From assembly GCA_963843385.1 (NCBI GenBank), contig CAWJJY010000007.1:744001-808000 (forward strand): 64,000 bases of DNA, given 5' to 3'. This document shows, piece by piece, positions 36,349 through 44,198 of the stretch; positions within the stretch are counted from its first letter, which is position 1; every line of letters starts with the position of its first letter. The translations under genes and the position numbers were made by a program. The stretch is from CAVOHU01 sp963843385 (GTDB taxonomy: Bacteria; Acidobacteriota; Vicinamibacteria; Vicinamibacterales; JAKQTR01). The notes under the pieces are model-generated. The model was not told the DNA's origin. It ran no database searches and worked only from the letters and a program-made list of their open reading frames with translations.

Positions 36349-37674
36349 CTACTCCTGCGATGCCAGGATCGCCTGGTCGAGATCCGCGATGATGTCGGCC
36401 ACGTCCTCGAGACCGACGGACAGCCGGATGAAGTCGTCGGTGACGCCGGCCTTGACCCGATCCTCGGGCGAGAGCTGCTGGTGGGTCGTCGAGGCCGGAT
36501 GAATGATCAGGCTGCGCGCATCGCCGATGTTCGCCAGGTGGCTGAGCAGGCGAGTGGCGTTGATGAGCTTCCGCCCCGCCTCGATGCCGCCTCTGATGCC
36601 AAAGCCGACGATGGCGCCGCCTCCGCTGCCAAGCAGCCGGCATGCGCGGGTGTAGTCCGGATGGGTCGGAAGCAGCGGATAGTTCACCCAATTCACCGCC
36701 GGCCGTGACGTGAGCCACTCCGCGACTCGCAGCGCGTTCTCGCAATGCGCCCTCATCCGCAGCGGCAGCGTCTCGAGCCCCTGGAGGAACAGGAACGCGT
36801 TGAACGGAGAGAGGCAGGGCCCGAGATCCCGCAGCAGCTGCACCCGGGCCTTGACGATGAAGGCCGCGCCGCGCAGCGACGCCCGGTCGTGCAGGCCGAA
36901 CTGCTCCCAGAACCGCAGTCCGTGATAGGACGGATCCGGCTCGGTGAACTCGGGGAAGATCCCGTTGGCCCAGTCGAATCCGCCCGAGTCGACGATTGCC
37001 CCGCCGATGGAGGTTCCGTGACCACCGATGAACTTCGTGAGCGAGTACACGCTGATGTCAGCGCCGTGCTCGAAGGGCCGGAAGATGCTGGGCGCTACCG
37101 TGTTGTCGACGATGAGCGGCAGCCCGCGGAGATGGGCGAGGTCGGCGATGGCATCGATGTCATCGACATTGTTCCGCGGGTTCCCGATGGTCTCCGTGTA
37201 GACGAGCCTCGTGTTGCCGTCGATGGCGGCCGCGACGTTCTTCGGACTGGACGAGTCGACGAAGCGCGTTTCGATTCCGAAGCGGGCAAAGGTGTGCTTG
37301 AACAGGTTGACGGTGCCGCCGTAGAGCGACGATGTGGAGACGATGTTCTGGCCGGAGCGGGCCAGCGTCAGCACGGCAAGCGTGATGGCTGCCTGGCCCG
37401 ACGCGGTCGCAAGCGCCCCGACGCCGCCGTCCATCGAGGCCAGGCGCTGTTCCAGCGCCTCAGTGGTCGGATTGCCGATGCGGGTGTAGATGTACCCGGG
37501 CTCCTCCAGCGCGAACAGCCTCGCGGCGTGCTCGGCCGACTCGAACACGAAAGACGACGACTGGTAGATGGGTACCGCACAGGCATGCGTCTGCGAGTCC
37601 GGCGTGTGGCCCGCGTGAAGGGCGCGCGTCGATGCGCCAAGGGCGGGCGGGTTGAGCGTGGCGATCTCAGACAT
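36349..37674 (-). CDS. metY: O-acetylhomoserine sulfhydrylase
   Basis: The 441-residue PLP enzyme of the Cys/Met-metabolism family makes homocysteine from O-acetylhomoserine and sulfide. Signatures are STRALHAGHTPDSQTHACAV at the start, YTRIGNPTTEALEQRLA, and the PLP Lys in YSLTKFIGGHGTSIGG (about 204-219). The length and the insert before the Lys match MetY rather than cystathionine synthase. AAGGAG lies 6 nt before the ATG at 37674. It overlaps hom by 8 bp, so direct sulfhydrylation is the likely route here. Confidence 0.93.
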   Translation of the reverse strand: MSEIATLNPPALGASTRALHAGHTPDSQTHACAVPIYQSSSFVFESAEHAARLFALEEPGYIYTRIGNPTTEALEQRLASMDGGVGALATASGQAAITLAVLTLARSGQNIVSTSSLYGGTVNLFKHTFARFGIETRFVDSSSPKNVAAAIDGNTRLVYTETIGNPRNNVDDIDAIADLAHLRGLPLIVDNTVAPSIFRPFEHGADISVYSLTKFIGGHGTSIGGAIVDSGGFDWANGIFPEFTEPDPSYHGLRFWEQFGLHDRASLRGAAFIVKARVQLLRDLGPCLSPFNAFLFLQGLETLPLRMRAHCENALRVAEWLTSRPAVNWVNYPLLPTHPDYTRACRLLGSGGGAIVGFGIRGGIEAGRKLINATRLLSHLANIGDARSLIIHPASTTHQQLSPEDRVKAGVTDDFIRLSVGLEDVADIIADLDQAILASQE

Positions 37675-39007
37675 GGAGGGCTCCTTCGGGACGCGCCGGG
37701 GGCGCAAGTGGGCCAGACTCCCGGTGAAGCTGGCCGGATGACGAATCGAGTTGTGCCTGGGTGAAGTACGGAAGAGCGAGGATCGTCCGGCGGGTCCTCG
37801 AATCGAGACCCAGCCGGTCGAGGGCGGAATCGAGCCGCGCGCGCGTGCACGAGTCGACGATCCACGAGTCGCATGCCGCGGTATCGCGACAACGGCCTTG
37901 TGAGACCACCAGGCGCGTGGCGAGGCCATGGGCCTGGAGCGTATTCGGGATCGTCACGCGAAACCCGAGAGGTGCCCGGAGATAGTGGCGGGCGGGCAAA
38001 TCAACTGTGAGCGCTTCCTGGCCATCTTGCGGCCACCTCCCGGTTTGGGCGCCCGGGATTCTCGCGACTGACAGCAGGTCTGACATCACCGCCACAGCAG
38101 TGGCGTCGCCTCCAGCCCCGGTTCCGGAGAGGACGGTGGCTCCGCCTCGACGCCCGGTGACGACCACGACGTTCTGCGCGCCTCGTGCGTGCGCCAACGG
38201 TGAGGAATTGGCGACGAGCGCCGGCCCGACTCCGGCTGCGAGCGGGCTTCGGGTTCCGCCGCTCTCGACCCACGCGAGCTGGCGAAGGGTGCAGCCCAGG
38301 GCCCTGGCGGCATCGAAGTCCCCCGGCTCGAGCGGGACAATTGAGTCGGTCCGGATGAGCGACGGCGAAACCAGCCGGTTCAAGGCGATGGCCGCAAGAA
38401 TGCTGAGCTTCGCGCGCGAGTCGAAGCCATCGACATCAGCGCTCGGGTCAGCCTCAGCCAGGCCCAATGACTGGGCTTCCGCAAGGGCGTCCTCGTACGG
38501 GATCCCGTCCTCTTCCATCCGGGACAGCACGTAGGTGCAGGTGCCGTTCAGCACGCCGATGACGCGCTGCAAGCGGTCGCCGGCCAGGCCCTCCTGGATG
38601 GCGCGGATGACCGGAATGCCGCCGCCGACCGCTGCCTCGAATCGAAGCTGCCGGCGATAGCGGCGGGCCGTGGCGAGGAGTGGACCACCCTGATGGGCGA
38701 TCAACTGCTTGTTGGCCGTCACGACCGACTTGCCGGCCGAGAGCGCGTCGCTGACCAGCGTGCCGGCGGGCGAGAGGCCGCCGATGAGCTCGACGACGAC
38801 GTCGATCCGGCTCGCGAGCGCCGCCGACAGGTCCGTGGTGCGCTGGACCTCGGCAGGCAGCCACCCGACGTCGGTGCGCGCAAGCGTCCGGGTGCAGATG
38901 CACGACAGGCGGAGCTCGGGATGCTGGCGCTCGACGAGCAGCCGGGCGACCGAGCGGCCGACGGTCCCGAATCCCACCAACGCCACGGCGAGGGGCTCAC
39001 CTGTCAC
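37667..39007 (-). CDS. hom: Homoserine dehydrogenase
   Basis: The 446-residue enzyme reduces aspartate semialdehyde to homoserine. It has the NAD(P) site ALVGFGTVGRSVARLL (about 9-24), VVTANKQLIAHQG with the key Lys, and the catalytic region FEAAVGGGIPVIRAIQEGL followed by GVLNGTCTYVLSRM. The C-terminal part (about 335-415) sits where an ACT domain lies in related enzymes but has lost the usual PGVLA-type turn, so feedback control may differ. The start is a GTG with GAGG 6 nt upstream. It is first in hom-metY-metX and lies downstream of the Met-rich leader and two terminators. Confidence 0.92.
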   Translation of the reverse strand: MTGEPLAVALVGFGTVGRSVARLLVERQHPELRLSCICTRTLARTDVGWLPAEVQRTTDLSAALASRIDVVVELIGGLSPAGTLVSDALSAGKSVVTANKQLIAHQGGPLLATARRYRRQLRFEAAVGGGIPVIRAIQEGLAGDRLQRVIGVLNGTCTYVLSRMEEDGIPYEDALAEAQSLGLAEADPSADVDGFDSRAKLSILAAIALNRLVSPSLIRTDSIVPLEPGDFDAARALGCTLRQLAWVESGGTRSPLAAGVGPALVANSSPLAHARGAQNVVVVTGRRGGATVLSGTGAGGDATAVAVMSDLLSVARIPGAQTGRWPQDGQEALTVDLPARHYLRAPLGFRVTIPNTLQAHGLATRLVVSQGRCRDTAACDSWIVDSCTRARLDSALDRLGLDSRTRRTILALPYFTQAQLDSSSGQLHRESGPLAPPARPEGALHV

Positions 39008-39155
39008 GAGTCACCTCGAGTTCAGCCAGGTGACCACCCCGTCGGGTGCAGCCCGCTCCGGCGTCGCACCCTCCGCACCAGGCGTCGCGGGAGGCGAGGC
39101 CGTGGCCGGCCGGATAAACGACCTCGCGCGCGTCGTCCGAGATCTGCAGGTTCAT
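38997..39155 (-). CDS. Possible small Cys-containing protein overlapping the hom start
   Basis: A 52-codon ORF starts at an ATG with GGGAG 8 nt upstream and ends 11 nt inside hom. It contains the compact motif WCGGCDAGAGC and an otherwise polar sequence. It lies between the second leader terminator and hom, so its translation could feed ribosomes to the hom GTG. It could be a small metal-binding protein, a second regulatory ORF, or chance in GC-rich DNA. Confidence 0.35.
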   Translation of the reverse strand: MNLQISDDAREVVYPAGHGLASRDAWCGGCDAGAGCTRRGGHLAELEVTRDR

Positions 39156-39180
39156 ACGATGCACTCCCGTTCCGGGGAAG

Positions 39181-39221
39181 AAACAAAACCCGTCGACCAG
39201 CCATTGCCGGTTCGACGGGTT
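39181..39221 (-). terminator. Second intrinsic terminator in the hom leader
   Basis: On the minus strand a perfect 10-bp stem (AACCCGTCGA with TCGACGGGTT) with a 15-nt loop is followed by TTTTGTTTC. It lies 24 nt past the U-run of the first leader terminator and upstream of hom, so transcripts must pass both to reach the structural genes. Confidence 0.8.
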
Positions 39222-39244
39222 GGAGGTGCACCGATGCGGTACAG

Positions 39245-39285
39245 AAAAAAACCCGCCGACCGGCTCGTGCCAGGTTGGCGGGTTT
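39245..39285 (-). terminator. Attenuator terminator of the hom-metY-metX leader
   Basis: On the minus strand AAACCCGCC pairs with GGCGGGTTT. The stem continues through ACC/GGT and GGC/GCC to an ACGA loop and is followed by seven T. It begins 23 nt after the leader-peptide stop codon. Its 5' arm contains CAACCTGGCAC, the partner of the antiterminator segment in the leader ORF. Confidence 0.88.
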
Positions 39286-39341
39286 GTCGGCTCGCTGCTG
39301 TTGTCGTCTAGGTCCCGAGCGCGACTCCATCAACCTGGCAC
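39267..39341 (-). promoter_or_regulatory. Antiterminator pairing of the methionine attenuator
   Basis: GTGCCAGGTTG (39341-39331, codons 28-32 of the leader peptide) is perfectly complementary over 11 bp to CAACCTGGCAC (39277-39267) in the 5' arm and loop of the first terminator, so the two structures exclude each other. Just upstream, within the Met codons, ATGCGCAT-GGAT-ATGCGCAT (39361-39342) forms a further hairpin. A ribosome held at the Met codons would open that hairpin and free the antiterminator. Confidence 0.8.
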
Positions 39342-39424
39342 ATGCGCATATCCATGCGCATGCTAACGGCCATGCTCATGCACATGGAGCCGGCCGCCAG
39401 GGAAATGGTGCAACGCTTCGACAT
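39308..39424 (-). CDS. Methionine-rich leader peptide of the hom-metY-metX operon
   Basis: The 38-residue ORF has seven internal Met codons in 15 positions: residues 14-29 read MCMSMAVSMRMDMRMC. Three Cys codons also occur (5, 15, 29). AGGG lies 8 nt before the ATG at 39424; an in-frame ATG two codons earlier is possible. The TAG stop is followed by the terminator hairpin. The arrangement is that of classical attenuation: at low charged tRNA-Met the ribosome stalls at the Met run and an antiterminator forms. TTGACG at 39461-39456 with a weak TGTAGG or TAGGGT downstream might be the promoter, which would leave little or no untranslated leader. Confidence 0.85.
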   Translation of the reverse strand: MSKRCTISLAAGSMCMSMAVSMRMDMRMCQVDGVALGT

Positions 39425-39640
39425 TGACATCACCCTACAGGATTCCCGGCCGCCTCGTCAAGCGCACATCGTCTCCGCATCGTCGCCACGCGGCCGAGCG
39501 CTCGAGGCGGCAGCCGGGGCCCAGCCTGGATGCGGGGGCGCGTTGGTGGCGTGATGCGACGCGGTCTCCGCGCAGGTTTCGCTGGATCGGGGCTACAATC
39601 TGTCCGCCCCCGTGAACCGAGGTCTCCCCGAGGAGGAGGC

Positions 39641-41020
39641 ATGTCCAGCCTGTCCTGGAAGGCGCGGTTGGTGCTGCTGGTCGCGCTCATCGCGATCGTC
39701 ATGTCGATTCGGGTGGTGTCCGATGCGCCCGCGGCGCGCGCAGCGACGCTCCAGGGCGGCGCGAGTGCACCGGCCCTGGAACCGAATCGACCGTCGATTC
39801 TCACGCTTCGTGAGCAGGCGGCCGTCTACAACACATGGTTGAAGCTGCGGCTCGAACGACTCCTGCCCGAGCTGATGAGGCAGGAAGGCTTCGACATGTG
39901 GATCGTGCTCTGTCGCGAGAACAACGAGGACCCGGTCTTCTTCTCGCTGATGCCGTTCACGACCATGTACGCCAGCCGCACGACGATTCTCGTGTTCTAC
40001 GACCCCGGGGCCGAGACGGTCGAGCGACTGACCGTGACCAGGTCGGGGAACCAGTTCTACAAGAGCGTGTGGGAGCCCGACAAGATCGACCAGTGGGCGC
40101 GCCTCGGGCAGATCGTCAGGGAGCGGAATCCGAAACGCATCGGGGTCGACGAGTCCGACACGTTCGGCTACGGCGACGGCCTCACCTCCTCGTTGAAGCA
40201 GCGGCTGATGTCGGCACTCTCGCCCGACTTCGTGCCGCGCGTGCGATCGGCCGAGCGGCTGGCGATTCGCTGGCTGGAGCGGAGGTCCGCCGAGGAACTC
40301 GAAACGTATCCCCAGATCGTGGCGATTGCGCACGGCATCATCGCGCAGGCCTTCTCGCGCGCCGTCATCACGCCCGGCGTCACGACCACCGAGGACGTGG
40401 TGTGGTGGATGCGGGAGCGGTCACGCCAGCTCGGCCTGACCAACTGGTTCCAGCCGTCGGTTGACATCCAGCGACCGAAGTCGAGTCCGTACAAGGAAAG
40501 CCCGGTCGTGCACGAGGGCGATCTCCTGCACTGCGACTTCGGGATCACCTACCTGAAGTTGTGCACCGACACCCAGCAGATGGCTTACGTTCCGAAGGGC
40601 GGGGAGACCGACGCGCCCAAGGGGCTGAAGGACGCGATGGCTCAGGGAAACCGCCTCCAGGACATCCTTCTCGCCGAAATGAAGGCGGGCCGCTCGGGAA
40701 ATGAAATCCTGTCGTCGGCCCTGGCGCGCGCGAAAGGCGAGGGCCTCACGCCGAGCATCTACACGCATCCGCTCGGCGTGCACGGCCACGCGGCCGGGCC
40801 GACCATCGGGCTCTGGGACAAACAGGACGGCGTACCGGGGTGGGGCGACTACCCGCTGTACGAAGACACCGTGCACTCCATCGAGTTGAACATCCGCGCC
40901 ACGGTCCCTGAGTGGGGGAACCAGGAGGTGAGGATTTCGCTGGAGCAGGATGCCGCGTTCACCCGCGCGGGTGCGTCCTTCATTCACGACCGGCCAACGT
41001 CGATCCGGCTGGTCAAGTAG
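39641..41020 (+). CDS. Secreted M24-family peptidase (Xaa-Pro aminopeptidase-like)
   Basis: The 459-residue precursor has a hydrophobic export segment (ARLVLLVALIAIVMSIRVV, about 8-26). A creatinase-type N-domain follows (about 60-230), then a pita-bread M24 domain. Metal-site stretches are LLHCDFGITYLKLCTDTQQM (about 296-315), THPLGVHGHAAGP (about 377-389) and HSIELNIRATVPEW (about 411-424). It would remove N-terminal residues, perhaps before Pro, in the periplasm. GAGGAGGAGG precedes the ATG at 39641. A TACAAT at 39594-39599 may be the -10. It is divergent from the met leader. Confidence 0.88.
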   Translation: MSSLSWKARLVLLVALIAIVMSIRVVSDAPAARAATLQGGASAPALEPNRPSILTLREQAAVYNTWLKLRLERLLPELMRQEGFDMWIVLCRENNEDPVFFSLMPFTTMYASRTTILVFYDPGAETVERLTVTRSGNQFYKSVWEPDKIDQWARLGQIVRERNPKRIGVDESDTFGYGDGLTSSLKQRLMSALSPDFVPRVRSAERLAIRWLERRSAEELETYPQIVAIAHGIIAQAFSRAVITPGVTTTEDVVWWMRERSRQLGLTNWFQPSVDIQRPKSSPYKESPVVHEGDLLHCDFGITYLKLCTDTQQMAYVPKGGETDAPKGLKDAMAQGNRLQDILLAEMKAGRSGNEILSSALARAKGEGLTPSIYTHPLGVHGHAAGPTIGLWDKQDGVPGWGDYPLYEDTVHSIELNIRATVPEWGNQEVRISLEQDAAFTRAGASFIHDRPTSIRLVK

Positions 41021-41109
41021 CCGCACATGCTGGCGCGTGCGGGGGGAAGGGACGTGGACGGGATCCCGCCGGTGGTGGTGATGGTGGTGGTGAGAGGCAG
41101 CGGCCCGGA

Positions 41110-42081
41110 ATGAGGAATCGGTGGGCCCTGTTGGGCCTCGCGCTGTCGCTGCTCGCTCTCGGCGCCCTGGCGACCCGCCTCAGCCTGGCGCATGTCGTGC
41201 AGGCGCTGGCCCACGCGAACTGGTGGTGGGCCGGAGCCTCTGCGCTCGCGCACATCGCCAGCATGATCATCGAATCGGCCAGGTGGAACATCATCATCAG
41301 CAGCGTGAATCCGCGCTCGAAGCTGCGGGATGCGTTCGTGTCGCTGTCGATCGGTACGGTTGCGAACCTCCTGCTGCCGCTGAAGCTCGGCGAAGGCGCG
41401 CGTGCGTGGGCCTTGTCGCGCCTGGGCGGCCTGCCGTTTTCCAGCGCGATCTCAACCGTGATCGCCGATCGCGTCGTCGATTCGGGAGTGTTTCTCCTCC
41501 TGTCGCTCCTGGTCGCGGCCACCTACCCGCCCGCCAGTAGTGTGCTCGGTCCGATCCTGATCTGCCTGGCGGCGCTGGCGTGCGCGGGCGGCGTGCTGTT
41601 CTTTTCGAGCAGATACGTGAGGCGGCGGAGTCCCCTGGGGGCCGAGCTGTCCGGGGGCTGGATCATCCGCGTCCAGGCGGCGATCCACCGCGGCCTTCTC
41701 AGCCTGCAATCCACGAGACACCTCGGGCCGGCCTTTTTCGTGTCGGTGGCGTTGTGGGTGACCAGGACCCTCGTCGTCTGGACCATGTTCAAGGCGTTCG
41801 GCTTCGACCTGTCGTTCATCGCCGCCGGGGCGAGCCTGACGATCATCATCCTGGGTGTGGTCACCGTGAGCACGCCCGGCAACGTCGGGATGTTCGAACT
41901 GTCCGCCGTGCTGGCGGTGGCCATTCACCAGGTGCCGGGAGACATCGCGCTGGGCTTTGCAGTCGCGCTCCACGCAGCGGAACTCGGACCGACCATCCTC
42001 ATTGGATCCGGCGCGATGTGGAAGCTCGGCATCCACATGAGTGATCTGCGGGTCCGGTACACCGAGGCAAACGAGGCCTGA
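41110..42081 (+). CDS. Lysylphosphatidylglycerol-synthase TM-region (UPF0104) flippase-like protein
   Basis: The 323-residue membrane protein has about seven to eight hydrophobic segments and the family motifs KLGEGARAWALSRL (about 95-108) and GVVTVSTPGNVGMFELS (about 252-268). This family includes flippases and membrane parts of MprF, often found with glycosyltransferases. Its position before two polytopic membrane glycosyltransferase-like genes suggests lipid-linked sugar handling. The ATG at 41110 begins similarity; no strong ribosome site is seen. Confidence 0.85.
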   Translation: MRNRWALLGLALSLLALGALATRLSLAHVVQALAHANWWWAGASALAHIASMIIESARWNIIISSVNPRSKLRDAFVSLSIGTVANLLLPLKLGEGARAWALSRLGGLPFSSAISTVIADRVVDSGVFLLLSLLVAATYPPASSVLGPILICLAALACAGGVLFFSSRYVRRRSPLGAELSGGWIIRVQAAIHRGLLSLQSTRHLGPAFFVSVALWVTRTLVVWTMFKAFGFDLSFIAAGASLTIIILGVVTVSTPGNVGMFELSAVLAVAIHQVPGDIALGFAVALHAAELGPTILIGSGAMWKLGIHMSDLRVRYTEANEA

Positions 42082-42090
42082 GCTTCACGC

Positions 42091-42096
42091 TACAAT
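42091..42096 (+). promoter_or_regulatory. -10 element immediately before a membrane protein gene
   Basis: TACAAT ends 11 nt before the ATG at 42108, so a transcript from it would carry only a few untranslated bases. The matching position before the paralogous gene at 44199 has TAACAT in the same local sequence. Confidence 0.4.
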
Positions 42097-42107
42097 GGGC
42101 GCCACCA

Positions 42108-44114
42108 ATGGACGCGGCGAGCCCCCAACCGGCGAAGAAGCTCTGGCGACTGAGGAGCACGTGGCTGGCGGCGTGTCTCTATGGTCTGCTCACGCTGCTG
42201 TTCGCGTATCCGCTCAGCCTGGATCCCGCCCGTCTCAGGCTCCCGAGCGGTCCTGATCCGGACCTGTTCCTCTGGACGCTCGCCTGGGACGCGCACGCCT
42301 TCACCAGCCAGCCGTTGTCGATCTTCGAGGCCAACATCTACTACCCCCAGCACGACACGCTGGCGTATTCAGAGAGCCTGATCGGCAGTGCGCTGCTGGC
42401 GGCTCCGGTGATCTGGCTCACGGGCAACCTGCCGCTGGCCTACAACCTGGTGGCGCTCCTCTCCTGCGTGCTCTGCGGGGTCGGGGCTTACCTCCTCGCG
42501 CGCCGCGTCGGCATCGGCCCGGCCGGTGCCTTCCTGTGCGGATTGATCTTCGCGTTCTCGCCGACGAGGTTCTTCCGCATTTCCCAGCTGCACCTCGGGC
42601 CCATACAATGGGTGCCCTTCGGTCTGGCCTCTCTGCACGCCTACCTGGACGGCGGCTTGAAGCGCGATCTGCGGCTGGCCATCGCGTTCTTCACGCTGCA
42701 GGCGATCACCAGCGGGCACGGCGCGGTCTTCCTCGGCGTCGCGATGGCAGGCCTGGTTGCCTTCCGCGTGTTCCTGGGTGAGCCGGTTGCCGTGACCTCG
42801 CGATTGCGCGATGTCGGACTGACTGGGCTTCTCCTGTTGTCGCCGTGTGTGCCCCTGATGATGCCGTACCTCGCCGTACAGGGTGAGGTCGGCCTGCGGC
42901 GCACGCTCGAAGGATGGGGCGTCAACTGGATCAGTTTCCTCGCGTCTCCGGCGCACGTGCCGATCTTCGTGCTCTCACTATTCGGCCACTCTCGCATCAA
43001 CGACGTGGCTGACGCATTCCTCTTTCCAGGCTACCTGCCGCTGGTGCTGGCTGCGGCGGCCATCTCCTGGCGCGCAACGAGCCAGATCCCCGGGGAACAC
43101 CCCCGTCCTCGAGTGGCGTGGCGCGCGCTGGCGCTCGCGCTCGATGTCGCGGCAATCGCGCTGGTGGCGATCGGCGCCGTGGTGACGCTGCGCGGGCCGA
43201 TCAAATGGCGCGTCGGTGCCGTGGTCCTCTTTTCGGCCAGGAGTGCATGGCGCGCATGGGTGGCTGGCGCGGTGGCCGCAGGTCTACGGGCGGCGCTGAC
43301 CGGGAAGGTGCCGGTTGACGTGGCGCCTCGCCTGCGCCGCTGGCGGCACGCCCTCCGTCGGGTTCCCGCCCGGTTCCGATCCTGGGCTGATCGCCATCGA
43401 CGGGACCCGGCGTTGTTCTACGGGCTCTTGACGGCGACATCCTTCTGGCTTGCGATCGGTCCGCCGTTCGGGCTCTGGCAATTCGTGTACTGGTTGCCCG
43501 GGTTGAATTTCATCCGCGAGGACTCGCGTTTCACGATGCTGGCCCTTCTGGGGCTGGCCGTGCTCTCGGGCATCGGATTCGAGCGGCTGACCCGTCGGGT
43601 GAGCGTGACGGCCCGCAGGGCCGTAGCAATCCTGGCCGCGGCGCTCCTGATCGGAGAGTTTGCCGCCATGCCGCTCTCCGTGGCACCGAACAACCTCGAG
43701 TTGCCCGCCATCGATCGGTGGCTGGATCAGCGGCCAAAGCCATTTGCGATCGCGGAGGTGCCATTGCCCCGGCCGACACAATCCGGGGCGTTCGAGAGAC
43801 GCCAGACCACCTTCATGTTGCACTCGACCGCGCACTTCCAGAAGACCGTGCATGGCTACAGCGGGATTCGAACCCAACTGCACACCGACCTGTACTGGGC
43901 CATGCTGGGGTTCCCCGATCAGAAGAGCCTGACCGCACTCTCCAGCCTCGGCGTGAACTACGTCGTCGTCCACACCGAACTGTATCCGCCGGGTGAATGG
44001 TCCCGAGTCGAAGAGAGGCTGCCGCAGTTCAGCGCGTGGCTGCGCCTCGAGCACGTGGCGGGTGAAGGGCGTGTGTACTCCCTCGTCGCGCAGCGTCCGG
44101 GAATCGCGCAGTGA
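42108..44114 (+). CDS. Polytopic membrane protein, YfhO/GT-C glycosyltransferase-like (paralogue 1)
   Basis: The 668-residue protein has a dozen or so hydrophobic segments. A first extracytoplasmic loop contains DPDLFLWTLAWDAHAF (about 50-65), and ANIYYPQHDTLAYSESLIGS follows (about 75-94). This fits the GT-C type fold (PMT/YfhO-like), in which an acidic pair in the first loop is catalytic, but the family is loosely defined. The C-terminal soluble part (about 540-668) contains YSGIRTQLHTDLYWAMLGFP. It is strongly similar to the next gene along its length except where that one has insertions. It may transfer a sugar from a lipid carrier; substrate unknown. Confidence 0.75.
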   Translation: MDAASPQPAKKLWRLRSTWLAACLYGLLTLLFAYPLSLDPARLRLPSGPDPDLFLWTLAWDAHAFTSQPLSIFEANIYYPQHDTLAYSESLIGSALLAAPVIWLTGNLPLAYNLVALLSCVLCGVGAYLLARRVGIGPAGAFLCGLIFAFSPTRFFRISQLHLGPIQWVPFGLASLHAYLDGGLKRDLRLAIAFFTLQAITSGHGAVFLGVAMAGLVAFRVFLGEPVAVTSRLRDVGLTGLLLLSPCVPLMMPYLAVQGEVGLRRTLEGWGVNWISFLASPAHVPIFVLSLFGHSRINDVADAFLFPGYLPLVLAAAAISWRATSQIPGEHPRPRVAWRALALALDVAAIALVAIGAVVTLRGPIKWRVGAVVLFSARSAWRAWVAGAVAAGLRAALTGKVPVDVAPRLRRWRHALRRVPARFRSWADRHRRDPALFYGLLTATSFWLAIGPPFGLWQFVYWLPGLNFIREDSRFTMLALLGLAVLSGIGFERLTRRVSVTARRAVAILAAALLIGEFAAMPLSVAPNNLELPAIDRWLDQRPKPFAIAEVPLPRPTQSGAFERRQTTFMLHSTAHFQKTVHGYSGIRTQLHTDLYWAMLGFPDQKSLTALSSLGVNYVVVHTELYPPGEWSRVEERLPQFSAWLRLEHVAGEGRVYSLVAQRPGIAQ

Positions 44115-44181
44115 CCGCGGACAGGGCCCTGTTCGCGGCCTCGCATCGTCGCACCGGCTGGCACCTGCCTTGCGGGCACGC

Positions 44182-44187
44182 TAACAT
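44182..44187 (+). promoter_or_regulatory. -10 element before the second paralogue
   Basis: TAACAT lies 11 nt before the ATG at 44199, in a context (ACGC-TAACAT-GGGCGGCACGC) nearly the same as before the first paralogue (ACGC-TACAAT-GGGCGCCACCA). The similarity suggests that promoter and gene were duplicated together. Confidence 0.35.
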
Positions 44188-44198
44188 GGGCGGCACGC

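Noticed and set aside
39022..39333. A 103-codon minus-strand ORF that reads through both leader terminators
   Set aside because: It overlaps two strong terminators and the end of the leader peptide, has skewed composition and no good ribosome site.
39181..39430. A SAM or other riboswitch in the met leader
   Set aside because: I see no SAM-riboswitch core; the Met-codon ORF and exclusive hairpins explain the region better.
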